Part shown: piece after piece, positions 1-7,845 of the stretch
How positions within the stretch are numbered: the first letter of the stretch is position 1
How the letters are laid out: the number at the start of each line of letters is the position of its first letter
Source: Dethiosulfovibrio peptidovorans DSM 11002
Lineage (GTDB): Bacteria > Synergistota > Synergistia > Synergistales > Dethiosulfovibrionaceae
Direction: 5' to 3'
Length of the DNA stretch: 64,000 nucleotides
Assembly: GCF_000172975.1 (NCBI RefSeq)
Contig: NZ_ABTR02000001.1
Location: forward strand, 1,960,501-2,024,500
Notes under the pieces: generated by a model
What the model saw: only the letters and a program-made list of their open reading frames with translations
Told to the model about the DNA's origin: nothing
The model's database searches: none
Translations under genes and position numbers: made by a program

Positions 1-2025
1 ATCGTCTCCTCCGATGTCGATGACGATGCCTCTGGACAGTCAAAGGAGGGTTTCTCCTCTCCTATCGATTTTATAAAAAAGAGCGAGGCTCCTGCACACT
101 CTATAGAAGAGATAGTCCCCGAGAATACTCTCGATTCCTTGGCTTCAGCGGTCTTTACAGACTTGGGGATCTCCGACTCGGTTGAAATCCCTCCGTCTCC
201 GTCCATGGGGAAGGTCGACGAAGAAACGGAACAATATCTTGAAGAAGAGCTCGCCGAACCTCAATTGTCCTCCTCTTCAGAGCCCCCCCCTCTTTCTCAC
301 ATGGAAGAAGGGGCTATAAGGGATATGGAGGATCGTATTCTTTTCGATGGGGAGCCTGCATTTATTCCCGAGGATATCTCCGGGGAGGAAGAGGATCCCG
401 AGGGCTCTAAGTCCAATTTGCCTAAAAAAGGGGAGAAGACTTCATCTCGCCGTAAGTATATTCTACTTTCATCCCTCGCTCTCGTCGGAGGGGCCGTACT
501 TTTGGTCTGGAATTCAATAGAAACTCCAACTAGAACACTCGAAGAGGCGGATCGGATGTATTCCTCAGGCGAGTTTGAAAAAGCTGTCTCTCTTTATGAA
601 GAAGTCGAGATGGAGAGATCTCTTCCTCTCCAGTCCCTGATAAAAAAGGGAGAGGCTCTTTTGACTGCCGAAAGATATGCAGAGGCTTTGGATTCCTTTT
701 ACGGTGCCTTGGCGTTATCCCCTGAAAGCCCGGATATTCACCGAAAAATAGGATCGATCTTGTCCCATCTTGGTTCATCCGCTCAAGCGGAGAAGAGCTA
801 CAGGGAGACGTTGCGGTTAGATCCTAGCGATAACGAAACACGTCTCGAATTGGCACGGGTGCTTTTGGAAAAATCTCAGCCGTTGGATGTCCTTCAATTA
901 ATCGAAGAAGCTCCAATCGAAATATCTGGAGACGAGGTAAACTCGCTCAGATCGGATGCGCTGGACCTTCTGTTACCGGTGGAGGATGTTATCTCTGAGG
1001 ATTTATCGGGAGATCTCTCGGTCTCTCCCGATGAGTTTGTCGCCGTGTCCATGGATGAAGTCTCCGAAGACTCGGCGGTCTTGACGGTAGAGGTTCCCAT
1101 AGAGATAGTCGATGAAAAAAGCTCGGAGGATCAAAAGGAAAAAACTCAACCGATTAAGGCTGAAAAGGTCGTCGAATACGAGGTTGCTTCGTCTCCTAAA
1201 GTCGTTCCTCCTAAAAAAACAGATAGGAAACAAGAGAGAAGAGACGTAAAAAGGGTTGCCCGAGAAGAAACAGACAAAACGGAGTTATCCGGTCCTAGTC
1301 TTGAAGAACGACACTTCCTGGTCCTGTTAAGTTCCTCCCGAAGGATAGGAGCCCAGGATTCGGATATGTTGAGACGACTCACCGATAAGCGCGATGTGTC
1401 ATCTCTCTTTCGGTTGGGGAAGGCCTATAATATGGCAGGCCGTTTCAGAGAGGCTTTGCTTTTCTTGGAGAAGGGGCTGCTTTTGAACGATAAAGACTCT
1501 CGTCTTTTACTGGAAGCCGCCTATAGCTGCTCATCCATAGGTAGAGATCAGGATGCTATGGCCATGGTGCAGCATGTCTTGACCAAGAAGAGCGGTGCAT
1601 CGTTGAAGGGAGACCCTCCTTCCGTCTTGGTCTACAGATCGAGGAATAACTGGAATATCGGATGGAACGACGGCGATGGCACTGTGAAGGATGCCACTCT
1701 TTATGCCGAGGACGAAGGAGTGTCCATTCCCGGTCTGATAGTACCTAAAATCGGTCTCGATATGTACGATCCTTTGAAAAAAGCCATAAAACTTAACCCT
1801 GGTGGGAAAGAGCTATACATAGATTTTATGGCTCTTACGGTCAAAATCACTCCGAGCCCCCCTTCGAGGATCCTTAAGGCCTCCGCTATAGCTATGGAAG
1901 CCCACAGTCTTTTTGTCTCCGGACGAAAGGACGAGGCCTTGATTTTGCTCGATACTGTTGAAGAATTAGCCCCTTCGGTGGTTTTTTGGAAAGAACTGAG
2001 GGACAGCTTTTCGACGAAGATATAA
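1..2025 (+). CDS. TPR-repeat membrane protein, 5' end outside window
   Basis: The frame is open from base 1, so the gene starts upstream of the window. The TTG at 139 is only an internal codon. The 674 visible residues begin with a long acidic, Ser/Pro-rich low-complexity region (about 1-150). One membrane segment of about 20 hydrophobic residues follows, just after a Lys/Arg-rich stretch (SRRKYILLSS...). The C-terminal two thirds carry TPR-like helical pairs, for example around FEKAVSLYEEVE, YAEALDSFYGALALSP and AEKSYRETLRLDP, with a second set near FREALLFLEKGLLLN. A charged, Lys/Glu-rich linker separates the two TPR blocks. The architecture (acidic cytoplasmic tail, single membrane span, TPR scaffold) suggests a protein-interaction platform. 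I do not recognise the family and assign no function. A candidate promoter for the next gene follows the stop, so this gene probably ends its own transcript. Confidence 0.75.
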   Translation: MVSSDVDDDASGQSKEGFSSPIDFIKKSEAPAHSIEEIVPENTLDSLASAVFTDLGISDSVEIPPSPSMGKVDEETEQYLEEELAEPQLSSSSEPPPLSHMEEGAIRDMEDRILFDGEPAFIPEDISGEEEDPEGSKSNLPKKGEKTSSRRKYILLSSLALVGGAVLLVWNSIETPTRTLEEADRMYSSGEFEKAVSLYEEVEMERSLPLQSLIKKGEALLTAERYAEALDSFYGALALSPESPDIHRKIGSILSHLGSSAQAEKSYRETLRLDPSDNETRLELARVLLEKSQPLDVLQLIEEAPIEISGDEVNSLRSDALDLLLPVEDVISEDLSGDLSVSPDEFVAVSMDEVSEDSAVLTVEVPIEIVDEKSSEDQKEKTQPIKAEKVVEYEVASSPKVVPPKKTDRKQERRDVKRVAREETDKTELSGPSLEERHFLVLLSSSRRIGAQDSDMLRRLTDKRDVSSLFRLGKAYNMAGRFREALLFLEKGLLLNDKDSRLLLEAAYSCSSIGRDQDAMAMVQHVLTKKSGASLKGDPPSVLVYRSRNNWNIGWNDGDGTVKDATLYAEDEGVSIPGLIVPKIGLDMYDPLKKAIKLNPGGKELYIDFMALTVKITPSPPSRILKASAIAMEAHSLFVSGRKDEALILLDTVEELAPSVVFWKELRDSFSTKI

Positions 2026-2033
2026 AAACGGCA

Positions 2034-2062
2034 TTTTCAATATACCCTTTTTCATCTATACT
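2034..2062 (+). promoter_or_regulatory. candidate sigma-70 promoter for the RelA/SpoT-like gene
   Basis: TTTTCA (2034-2039), a 17-base spacer, then TATACT (2057-2062). The -10 matches consensus at 5 of 6 bases and the -35 at 4 of 6. It lies in the AT-rich gap just after the preceding stop and about 65 bases before the ATG at 2129. Confidence 0.4.
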
Positions 2063-2128
2063 TTTTAAGGCGTTTTATTTTTTTACGTTAGTAACATATC
2101 GATATCAAGCACAGGTGGTGGTCGCAGA

Positions 2129-3223
2129 ATGCAGACTCAGAAGGTCGAGGAGTGGGGGTTTCAGTATATCCAGCGCTACTCCATGTACCAGGAATTCGTG
2201 AGGAGAATGAAAAATCTTCTCCAAGATTTAATCGAAAGGGAGCATGTAAAGGTATACGCTCTCGAGGGATGGGCTAAATCCCCGGAAAGTTTTATCCGTG
2301 ACCTTACGGAAAGCGGTAAGGCTCTTCCTGTCGATCCGTTTAAGGATATGCCCGACTTGGCTACGGTGAGGATTCTCCTCTATTTCCCCAGCGATGCTAT
2401 CGCGGTGGAGAAGACGATACAGGAAGAGTTCCTGATAGATCTTCCGAGATCCACTACCAGCAAGGATCTTGAGGATCCCGATATATTCGGCTATCGCTCC
2501 ATAGTTTATGACGTCTCTTTGAAGTCCGATCGGAGCAAGTTAAGAGAATGGGAGCGTTATCGAGACCTGAAGCTTCATCTTCAGGTCCGTACGATGTTAC
2601 AGGAAGCCTGGGCTACCATCAGCCCTGAAATTGCGGGAGCTACCGATGTAGTAACCAAAGGTAAACTGAAGAGGAAGCTTTCCAGGGTAAGTGCCCTTCT
2701 TGAGGAAGCAGATGAAGATTTCCACTATCTGAGAGAGGCCGCTAAGGGATTGGCCATACCTGTGACGCCCGATCGAGCCAAGCCCATAATCGATAACTCT
2801 CCTCCAGAGGAGAAAAAGCCTTTGGATAAGGAAGATTTACGTAAGCTTTTCGAGGAATCCGACGGAGCTCTCTACTCACGGTGGTCTGAGGCTGCTAGAG
2901 AGACGGGTTTCCCAGGATTTGTCCCGGACAGTTCCTATCTGGAGGATAGCCTTGATTATCTGTGCCGTATCTTTAAGGCGGCCGAGTTCAATTCAGTATC
3001 CGAGGTGAGAGATTTCCTCTCGTCTATGGAAAGAGACGGCACCGGCATAGAACAACTTAAGACGGTCCACTCCGCATTCGAGGAAGAGATCTCCTCCTGG
3101 AAAGTGGACGGTTATTCCGCAGTGTTCCTGCTAGTGTTGAACATGAAGTGGGATGTTCTTCAGAACAAAGATCTCGTGGGGTTGGGCATAAAGATGGGGT
3201 CGGATAGGATCAAAGGCGTTTGA
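2129..3223 (+). CDS. RelA/SpoT-fold protein with degenerate synthetase motifs
   Basis: The 364-residue protein has a RelA/SpoT nucleotidyltransferase fold at about residues 15-205 and a C-terminal region (about 210-364) I do not recognise. Recognisable motifs are KSPESFI (50-56), DLATVRI (76-82), GYRSIVY (121-127) and LQVRTMLQEAWATI (151-164). In (p)ppGpp synthetases the corresponding motifs are R-x-K, D-x-A-G-x-R, GYR-S/A-x-H and E-x-Q-x-R-T...WA-x-x-E/x-H. Here the R of R-x-K, the H after GYR, the catalytic Glu (His150 here) and the final His (Pro166) all appear replaced, while Asp76, Arg81 and the QVRT core remain. There is no HD hydrolase or TGS domain. It may have a non-synthetic or altered activity. 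The bona fide long Rel is encoded at 37903-40164. The start is the ATG after AGGTGGTGG; a strong terminator follows. Confidence 0.75.
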   Translation: MQTQKVEEWGFQYIQRYSMYQEFVRRMKNLLQDLIEREHVKVYALEGWAKSPESFIRDLTESGKALPVDPFKDMPDLATVRILLYFPSDAIAVEKTIQEEFLIDLPRSTTSKDLEDPDIFGYRSIVYDVSLKSDRSKLREWERYRDLKLHLQVRTMLQEAWATISPEIAGATDVVTKGKLKRKLSRVSALLEEADEDFHYLREAAKGLAIPVTPDRAKPIIDNSPPEEKKPLDKEDLRKLFEESDGALYSRWSEAARETGFPGFVPDSSYLEDSLDYLCRIFKAAEFNSVSEVRDFLSSMERDGTGIEQLKTVHSAFEEEISSWKVDGYSAVFLLVLNMKWDVLQNKDLVGLGIKMGSDRIKGV

Positions 3224-3254
3224 TCCCGTTTGGTGCGGCCTGTATTACCTGTGC

Positions 3255-3279
3255 AGGAGGGCGGAAGCCCTCCTTTTTT
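3255..3279 (+). terminator. intrinsic terminator
   Basis: Perfect 8-bp stem AGGAGGGC/GCCCTCCT (3255-3262 with 3267-3274), GGAA loop, followed by a run of T. It ends the RelA/SpoT-like transcript. Confidence 0.85.
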
Positions 3280-3314
3280 GAAATGTCCAGGCCCGGCAGT
3301 AAGGAGGGTGTCTT

Positions 3315-4058
3315 TTGATCTTTAAGGATTTTCTACGGGGCCTTTTGGTCATCGCGGTCGTCCTTTTGATTTCCGATTTCGCATTGGCAGAACCCTGTCT
3401 CTCGAAGGTCGGAGGTCAGGAGGTGACCGAGGACGACCTTATTTATCTTTTATCCAGACGGATGGACAGCAGCATGGATGTAGCGGCTTTGGCTTGGATG
3501 GGAATGGACTCCAAGCAGAGAAAAAACTTTATTTCCCACGTTGAGGACGTCCTGTTTCTCTCCGAGGCCTCCAGGTTAAGGGGACTGGGGTTGAATCAGG
3601 ACGTGGCGAGGAAGATCCGTTGGGACGGCATCAATACATTGGCTAAAGCTTACGTCGGCAGAATCGGTTTGACCTGGGATCTCTCCGAAGAAGCTCTTCG
3701 AAAGTACCACTCATCCAACGGTGAAAGGTATAGAGCTCCAGAGAGGGTTTTAGCCGAGGTTCGTCACTGTGGCGGTTCATACGACGGTAGTCTCGATACA
3801 GGAGAGCCACGGTGGTTCAGCTTGAAGGATGTCCCCGATGCCCTTAAGGATGTTTTTTTTCTCGATCTCAAGCTAGGAGACGTGCCTCCTGTACTTTCTT
3901 CCGATGGCGGTCTCTGGATAGCGAGGGTGTTGGAATTTCAGGGCAGTCGAGTCCTGCCTTTTGACGTAGTAAGGGACAGGGTTAGAGAGGACCTCAAGGG
4001 ATTCTACCTGGAAAAAGAGCTACGCAGACTGAGGGGTAGAATCCTTCCCGTAAACTGA
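3315..4058 (+). CDS. secreted SurA/PpiC-like peptidyl-prolyl isomerase or chaperone
   Basis: This 247-residue protein starts at a TTG (3315) about 8 bases after AAGGAGGG. It has a typical signal peptide: Lys/Arg-containing N-terminus, hydrophobic core LLVIAVVLLISDF, and a likely cleavage after ALA near residue 25. The mature N-terminus (SKVGGQEVTEDDLIYLLSRRM) resembles the start of SurA/PrsA parvulin chaperones. Residues about 140-225 look like a weak parvulin (PpiC) domain, with a W-F-S-L element, a 'LGDVPPVLSSDGGLWIARV' strand-turn and a C-terminal basic helix. Parvulin-family proteins of this kind help fold exported and outer-membrane proteins. The catalytic residues of the parvulin domain cannot be confirmed by eye, so it may be only a chaperone. 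It is monocistronic, between a terminator and a tRNA promoter. Confidence 0.7.
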   Translation: MIFKDFLRGLLVIAVVLLISDFALAEPCLSKVGGQEVTEDDLIYLLSRRMDSSMDVAALAWMGMDSKQRKNFISHVEDVLFLSEASRLRGLGLNQDVARKIRWDGINTLAKAYVGRIGLTWDLSEEALRKYHSSNGERYRAPERVLAEVRHCGGSYDGSLDTGEPRWFSLKDVPDALKDVFFLDLKLGDVPPVLSSDGGLWIARVLEFQGSRVLPFDVVRDRVREDLKGFYLEKELRRLRGRILPVN

Positions 4059-4069
4059 TACAAAAGGTG

Positions 4070-4098
4070 TTGACAGGATCGACCTCCTAACATATAAT
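4070..4098 (+). promoter_or_regulatory. consensus sigma-70 promoter of tRNA-Ala
   Basis: Perfect TTGACA (4070-4075), 17-base spacer and perfect TATAAT (4093-4098). It lies 37 bases ahead of the mature tRNA and starts 12 bases after the preceding stop codon. Confidence 0.92.
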
Positions 4099-4135
4099 TC
4101 TCCCTGTCGCCGCGAGGCGTCGATGTAAATTGATC

Positions 4136-4211
<76 letters not shown>

Positions 4212-4221
4212 TTGTTTTTTA

Positions 4222-4250
4222 GGTCCACTCTATAGAGTGGGCCTTTTTTT
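4222..4250 (+). terminator. intrinsic terminator of tRNA-Ala
   Basis: 9-bp stem GGTCCACTC/GAGTGGGCC with loop TATA (4231-4234), followed by seven T residues. It begins 11 bases after the tRNA CCA. The remaining bases to 4403 hold only leader sequence for the next gene. Confidence 0.93.
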
Positions 4251-4403
4251 GTTCCTTAGAATTCTTCTTAAAAGCGTCGATTTTATGTGTCCAGCCTTGT
4301 GGTTTTCTATGCCATGGCTCTTATTGCGTTATTGTTTATGGGCTTTTTAGAAGTGGTATAGTATAAGACATATCTAGACTCACGACTTTAAGGAGGGGTG
4401 GAT

Positions 4404-5807
4404 ATGAAAAACTATGATTTGATAGTGATCGGGATGGGGCCAGCCGGTATGGCGGTATCCGCGATGGGGGTCTCGATGGGATTTAACGTCCTATCGATAG
4501 AGAGGCGTAAAATCGGCGGAGAGTGCCTTAACTGTGGGTGTATCCCCAGTAAGGCGTTGTTGAAAGGGGCCGAGGCATTTCATGGGCTTAAGAGGCTCTC
4601 CTCCTACGGGATCGATATCGACGCCGATATCCTCAAGGTCTCCCCTATGTCGGTGGTTCGGGATAAAATAGACGCTATAAACAGCAAAAAAACGATGAAG
4701 ATGTTCGAGAAGGTCTCCCTGATATCCGGAGAGGCCGTTCTGGATGGACCTGATGCCGTAAGGGTGAACGGCCATACCTACAGGGGAAAGCGGATATTCA
4801 TAGCTACGGGGACAAGCCCCGCCATCCCTCCTATACCTGGATTGAAGGATCTCCCCGACATTTTGACGAATGAGAATCTCTTCCAGCTTGAGGAGATACC
4901 CAAATCTATGACTATCATAGGCGGAGGTGCCATAGGCAGCGAGATGGGACAGGCATTTGCTAGATTGGGAACTAATGTGACCATCGTGCATATGGACCCC
5001 CATCTAGTGCCGACAGGGGACGAAGCTGCGGGGCACCTGCTTGAAAAGGTTATGGTGGAAGAGGGCGTTACCGTACGAAACTCCGCTTCGATAGACAGAG
5101 TGGAGAAGATAGACGGCAGGGTTTTCCTCTACTCTGGAGATGACGTTTTTGAGTCCGAAAAGCTCCTCGTGGCGGCCGGAAGGGTCCCTCGTATATCCGG
5201 TTTGAGACTGGACGAGGTTGGGGTAAACCACGATAAAAAAGGGATCTCCGTGGATCAACGTATGAGGACCAGCGTCAAAAATATATACGCCGTAGGAGAT
5301 TGTAACGGGCAATATCTTCTATCCCACGCGGCTATGCACCAGGGTATGCTGGCTTTTATGGATGCCTTATCTCCGTTCAGTCTGCCTTGGACCCGCCGAG
5401 ATCGGTATGTGGTTCCCTGGGCGGTATTTACGGAGCCGGAAATAGCTCAGGTAGGAATCACGGAGAAAGAGGCTTCAAAAAGAGGGCTAAATTACGATGT
5501 TTGCGAGAAGAAGTACAGTTCATATGGCAGGACAGTAGCGGATGGTCACCCGGAGGGGTTCGTAAAGATTATAGTCGGGAAGTCTGGTAAAATCCTTGGA
5601 GCGACCGTTATAGGTGAAGGGGCGAGTGAGCTTATTCAGGAATGGACCGTGGCCATTCAGGACAGGCGTAGGATGACCCATATCATGATGACCCAACATC
5701 CTTTCCCTTCTGTCGGAACCATCAACAAGATGGTAGCGGAGGAATGGATGATGTCGAAAATGAGATCTCCTATCCTTTGGAAACTTGCCCGTTTTATTTT
5801 GAGATGA
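4404..5807 (+). CDS. FAD-dependent pyridine nucleotide-disulfide oxidoreductase (dihydrolipoamide/mercuric reductase-like)
   Basis: The 467-residue flavoprotein belongs to the class I disulfide reductases. It has an N-terminal FAD-binding Rossmann motif (IVIGMGPAGMA) and the redox-active disulfide region GGECLNCGCIPSKALL near residue 40. There is a second GxGxxG NAD(P)H-binding motif (IIGGGAIGSEMG) near 175, the FAD motif IYAVGDC near 300, and a C-terminal dimerisation domain. The C-terminal His-Glu dyad of lipoamide dehydrogenases (HPTLSE) reads HPFPSV, so the Glu is missing. A third Cys lies between the redox pair. True lipoamide dehydrogenase activity is therefore uncertain, and there is no 2-oxoacid dehydrogenase or glycine-cleavage gene next to it. 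The ATG at 4404 is preferred over the GTG at 4398, which lies inside the ribosome-binding site AAGGAGGGG. Confidence 0.85.
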   Translation: MKNYDLIVIGMGPAGMAVSAMGVSMGFNVLSIERRKIGGECLNCGCIPSKALLKGAEAFHGLKRLSSYGIDIDADILKVSPMSVVRDKIDAINSKKTMKMFEKVSLISGEAVLDGPDAVRVNGHTYRGKRIFIATGTSPAIPPIPGLKDLPDILTNENLFQLEEIPKSMTIIGGGAIGSEMGQAFARLGTNVTIVHMDPHLVPTGDEAAGHLLEKVMVEEGVTVRNSASIDRVEKIDGRVFLYSGDDVFESEKLLVAAGRVPRISGLRLDEVGVNHDKKGISVDQRMRTSVKNIYAVGDCNGQYLLSHAAMHQGMLAFMDALSPFSLPWTRRDRYVVPWAVFTEPEIAQVGITEKEASKRGLNYDVCEKKYSSYGRTVADGHPEGFVKIIVGKSGKILGATVIGEGASELIQEWTVAIQDRRRMTHIMMTQHPFPSVGTINKMVAEEWMMSKMRSPILWKLARFILR

Positions 5808-5867
5808 TCCGATAAGATCCGAATACCGGCTTGATCGTCGTAGGAAGGGTCTTGAAGGGGGATTACG

Positions 5868-6395
5868 ATGGTTGATCCTGGGAGGGAGTTCAGAAAACTC
5901 CCGATAGAGACTTTGACGGCATTAGTGCAGTCTTTTCAAAGAGGATTCTATCGCTTTAACGAATCCATGGGCATAGACGTCCACTTTCGGAGGAGGGAAA
6001 CCTCGCTTTCCTACTCGATCCCTTACGGCGTTATAATCGCCATGATAGGAGTGGTGGGAGACTGCAGAGGAGGACTTTCCGTAATACTGGATCAGGCCGG
6101 TTTTAGTCGTTACGTAGGGGCTTTGACTGGAGGCATTATCCGTCCTGACGTGGAGGACGCCATTGCCCTTAGTTCCATAGGGGAGATGTTGAATATGGTG
6201 GCAGGTAGGATGGCTCTCGAGATGAGCAAGGAGGGCTTCTCGGTAGATATAACTCCTCCTCAGACCTTTTGCGGCGAGAGGATCAGACAGGTGGAATCGG
6301 AAAGGACTGCTCATATAATATTGCCTTACCTTCTGAGTGAGGCAGACGGAGGGGATGGGGTGGCCCATCTGGTAATCAACAGCCCCAACCTATAG
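5868..6395 (+). CDS. CheX-like chemotaxis phosphatase-family protein
   Basis: The 175-residue protein matches the CheX/CheC-like fold. It has a GDCRGGLSVIL strand-turn, then helix SSIGEMLNMVAGRMALEM carrying the E-x-x-N signature (E-M-L-N) of CheY-P phosphatases. The ITPPQTFCGERI segment that usually follows is also present. CheX proteins dephosphorylate CheY-P or act as response-regulator-coupled modules. No other chemotaxis gene is in the window, so its partner is unknown. It starts at ATG 5868 after GAAGGGG and ends in a strong terminator, so it is probably transcribed alone or together with the upstream flavoprotein (60-bp gap, no terminator between). Confidence 0.8.
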   Translation: MVDPGREFRKLPIETLTALVQSFQRGFYRFNESMGIDVHFRRRETSLSYSIPYGVIIAMIGVVGDCRGGLSVILDQAGFSRYVGALTGGIIRPDVEDAIALSSIGEMLNMVAGRMALEMSKEGFSVDITPPQTFCGERIRQVESERTAHIILPYLLSEADGGDGVAHLVINSPNL

Positions 6396-6400
6396 ACTTA

Positions 6401-6432
6401 AAGGGAGTTTCCTTAAGGAAGCTCTCTTTTTT
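6401..6432 (+). terminator. intrinsic terminator
   Basis: 12-bp stem AAGGGAGTTTCC/GGAAGCTCTCTT with TTAA loop and a T tail, starting 5 bases after the CheX-like stop codon. Two G-T pairs. Confidence 0.9.
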
Positions 6433-6487
6433 AAATCTCTAGCGTGTTTAGTTGTAGCGAAAGCCTTTAAAATGACTATCAAGCCAT

Positions 6488-6516
6488 TTGATTTTATTGT
6501 CTCGATATGGTATAAA
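6488..6516 (+). promoter_or_regulatory. sigma-70 promoter of the marR-type gene
   Basis: TTGATT (6488-6493), 17-base spacer, TATAAA (6511-6516), about 40 bases upstream of the ATG. MarR proteins often repress their own promoter, but I see no convincing palindrome here. Confidence 0.65.
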
Positions 6517-6556
6517 TCTCGAGTCCGAGTTATTTGAAGGTGGGGTGTGTTAAAGA

Positions 6557-6988
6557 ATGATAGAGGTTAAGGACGAAAAAATAGAGGATATGACCGATCT
6601 TTTGGTGGAATTTTGTGAAAAATTTAGCGGGTGGGAAGGGGCCGTTGCCAAGTTGGGAAGGCTTTCTCCCGCTCAGATGAGGACCATCGGTGTTATCGGT
6701 CGTAATAGAAACCTAAGAATGAAGGATATCGCTGAAAAGATGGAACTTACGACTGGTACGGTAACGGTCATGGTCGATAGATTGCAGGAAATGGGCTTGG
6801 TCGAAAGATGTAGGAACGAGATGGATCGTCGTTCCTACAGAATAGTTCTCTCCTCCAAGGGAGAGGAGTACTTTCAGCGGCATAGTCAGAAACAGCGTGA
6901 GCTGGTAAAAAGGCTGGCTTTAAAGCTTAACGACGACGAACAAGATAACCTGATAGGTTTTTTAGGTCGATTTTTAGAAGCTCTATGA
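6557..6988 (+). CDS. MarR-family transcriptional regulator
   Basis: The 143-residue protein has the MarR winged helix-turn-helix. The recognition region is LRMKDIAEKMELTTGTVTVMVDRLQ (about 50-75) followed by the wing MGLVERCRNEMDRRSYRIVLSSKGE with the typical D-R-R-S-Y motif. N- and C-terminal helices form the dimer interface. MarR proteins usually sense small ligands or oxidants and repress an adjacent gene. Here the neighbours are the CheX-like gene upstream (separated by a terminator) and a convergent GntR gene downstream, so the target cannot be read from context. It has its own promoter and is monocistronic. The start is the ATG at 6557, with a rather distant GGTGGGG. Confidence 0.88.
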   Translation: MIEVKDEKIEDMTDLLVEFCEKFSGWEGAVAKLGRLSPAQMRTIGVIGRNRNLRMKDIAEKMELTTGTVTVMVDRLQEMGLVERCRNEMDRRSYRIVLSSKGEEYFQRHSQKQRELVKRLALKLNDDEQDNLIGFLGRFLEAL

Positions 6989-7018
6989 TAGTAATTAAAA
7001 CATAACACGTCTTATCGA

Positions 7019-7052
7019 TCTAGGGGGGAACGGTGTCTAACGCTGTTCCCCC
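7019..7052. terminator. GC-rich hairpin between convergent marR and gntR genes
   Basis: AGGGGGGAAC (7022-7031) can pair with GTTCCCCCCT (7045-7054 approximately), around a short loop that includes the gntR stop codon (7037-7039). There is no good T tract on either strand, so it may only block transcription weakly or stabilise 3' ends. Confidence 0.4.
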
Positions 7053-7702
7053 CTCGGCTTTGAGAGGAGTCCTTGACACGAGAGGTCCAGATGGTCTTTC
7101 ATCAGTTGGACGGACAGCTCCTCGTCGTGTCTGGACAGGGCGGATAATATGGCCCGATGCTCGTCGAGGCTAGGGTTATCGTGAAAATCAAAAAAATTCT
7201 CGTAGAAAACCATATAAACGTAGGTTCTGGATAACACGTTTTCTATGTACTCGGCAAGGACCACGTTGCCCGATCCCTCCGCTATTATGCTGTGGAACCT
7301 CTTGTTTATCTCCAAATAGCCCTCTAGATCCTTGTCCTCGAAGCTTTTTTCCTCTTTTTCTATCTGTTCCTCGAGTTTGCAGATCTGAAGCGGTGTTATA
7401 CGAGTTGCCGCTTTTTTTACGGACAGTCTTTCGAGGTATTCTCTTACCTCGTAGGTGCTCTCTATCTCCTCTTTCGTCGGGGCGGTCAGTCTGGCTCCCC
7501 CGTTAGGAATCAACTGCACTATTCCTTCGTTGGCTAGTTTTCTCAACGCCTCTCTTACCGGTGTGCGGCTTACGTCCAGCCGTTTGGCTATGGCTATCTC
7601 AGGAAGCCTCTGACCGGCTTTCAATTTTTTAGTCAATATCTGGCTTCTCAGTTCATGGTAGACGTAATCTGCGGTCGTAGTGTAAAAGACGTTATCTCTC
7701 AT
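7037..7702 (-). CDS. FCD-type GntR-family transcriptional regulator
   Basis: The 221-residue protein has an N-terminal winged helix (about 10-75: VYHELRSQILTKKLKAGQRLPE, then VSRTPVREALRKLANEGIV). A C-terminal all-helical FCD ligand-binding domain follows, with the metal-site pattern EVREYLE...NKRFHSIIAEGS...DEHRAILSAL (Asp/Glu and three His). FCD regulators respond to carboxylates and amino-acid derivatives. The gene is divergent from the SDR-GcvP-like operon, so it is the likely regulator of that operon. The start is chosen as the ATG ending at 7702, preceded by AGGGAGG at a good distance. An upstream in-frame ATG at 7726 lacks a binding site. Confidence 0.9.
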   Translation of the reverse strand: MRDNVFYTTTADYVYHELRSQILTKKLKAGQRLPEIAIAKRLDVSRTPVREALRKLANEGIVQLIPNGGARLTAPTKEEIESTYEVREYLERLSVKKAATRITPLQICKLEEQIEKEEKSFEDKDLEGYLEINKRFHSIIAEGSGNVVLAEYIENVLSRTYVYMVFYENFFDFHDNPSLDEHRAILSALSRHDEELSVQLMKDHLDLSCQGLLSKPRGEQR

Positions 7703-7731
7703 GCGGTTCCCTCCCTGTCTGAACAACGAAA

Positions 7732-7760
7732 ATCATACAAGAACCCCTCTGCATTTACAA
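7732..7760 (-). promoter_or_regulatory. candidate sigma-70 promoter of the gntR gene
   Basis: On the minus strand: TTGTAA (7760-7755), 17-base spacer, TATGAT (7737-7732). It is divergent from the SDR operon promoter, and their -35 boxes lie about 40 bases apart. Confidence 0.5.
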
Positions 7761-7799
7761 GCTTTCTGGTGCTAAATAATTCTAAATACAGAGAATGTG

Positions 7800-7828
7800 T
7801 TGACAAGATAGAGCGTCAGTGTTATATA
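7800..7828 (+). promoter_or_regulatory. sigma-70 promoter of the SDR-GcvP-like operon
   Basis: Perfect TTGACA (7800-7805), 17-base spacer, TATATA (7823-7828). The leader to the GTG at 7892 is only about 55 bases, too short for a glycine riboswitch. Confidence 0.8.
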
Positions 7829-7845
7829 CAAAGTGTCCAATGTAT
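7826..7845 (+). promoter_or_regulatory. candidate operator overlapping the operon promoter
   Basis: Inverted repeat ATACA-N10-TGTAT (7826-7830 and 7841-7845) covers the 3' part of the -10 box and the likely transcription start. A dimeric repressor bound here would block initiation. The divergent GntR protein is the obvious candidate, but the half-sites are short and the link is inference. Confidence 0.35.
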
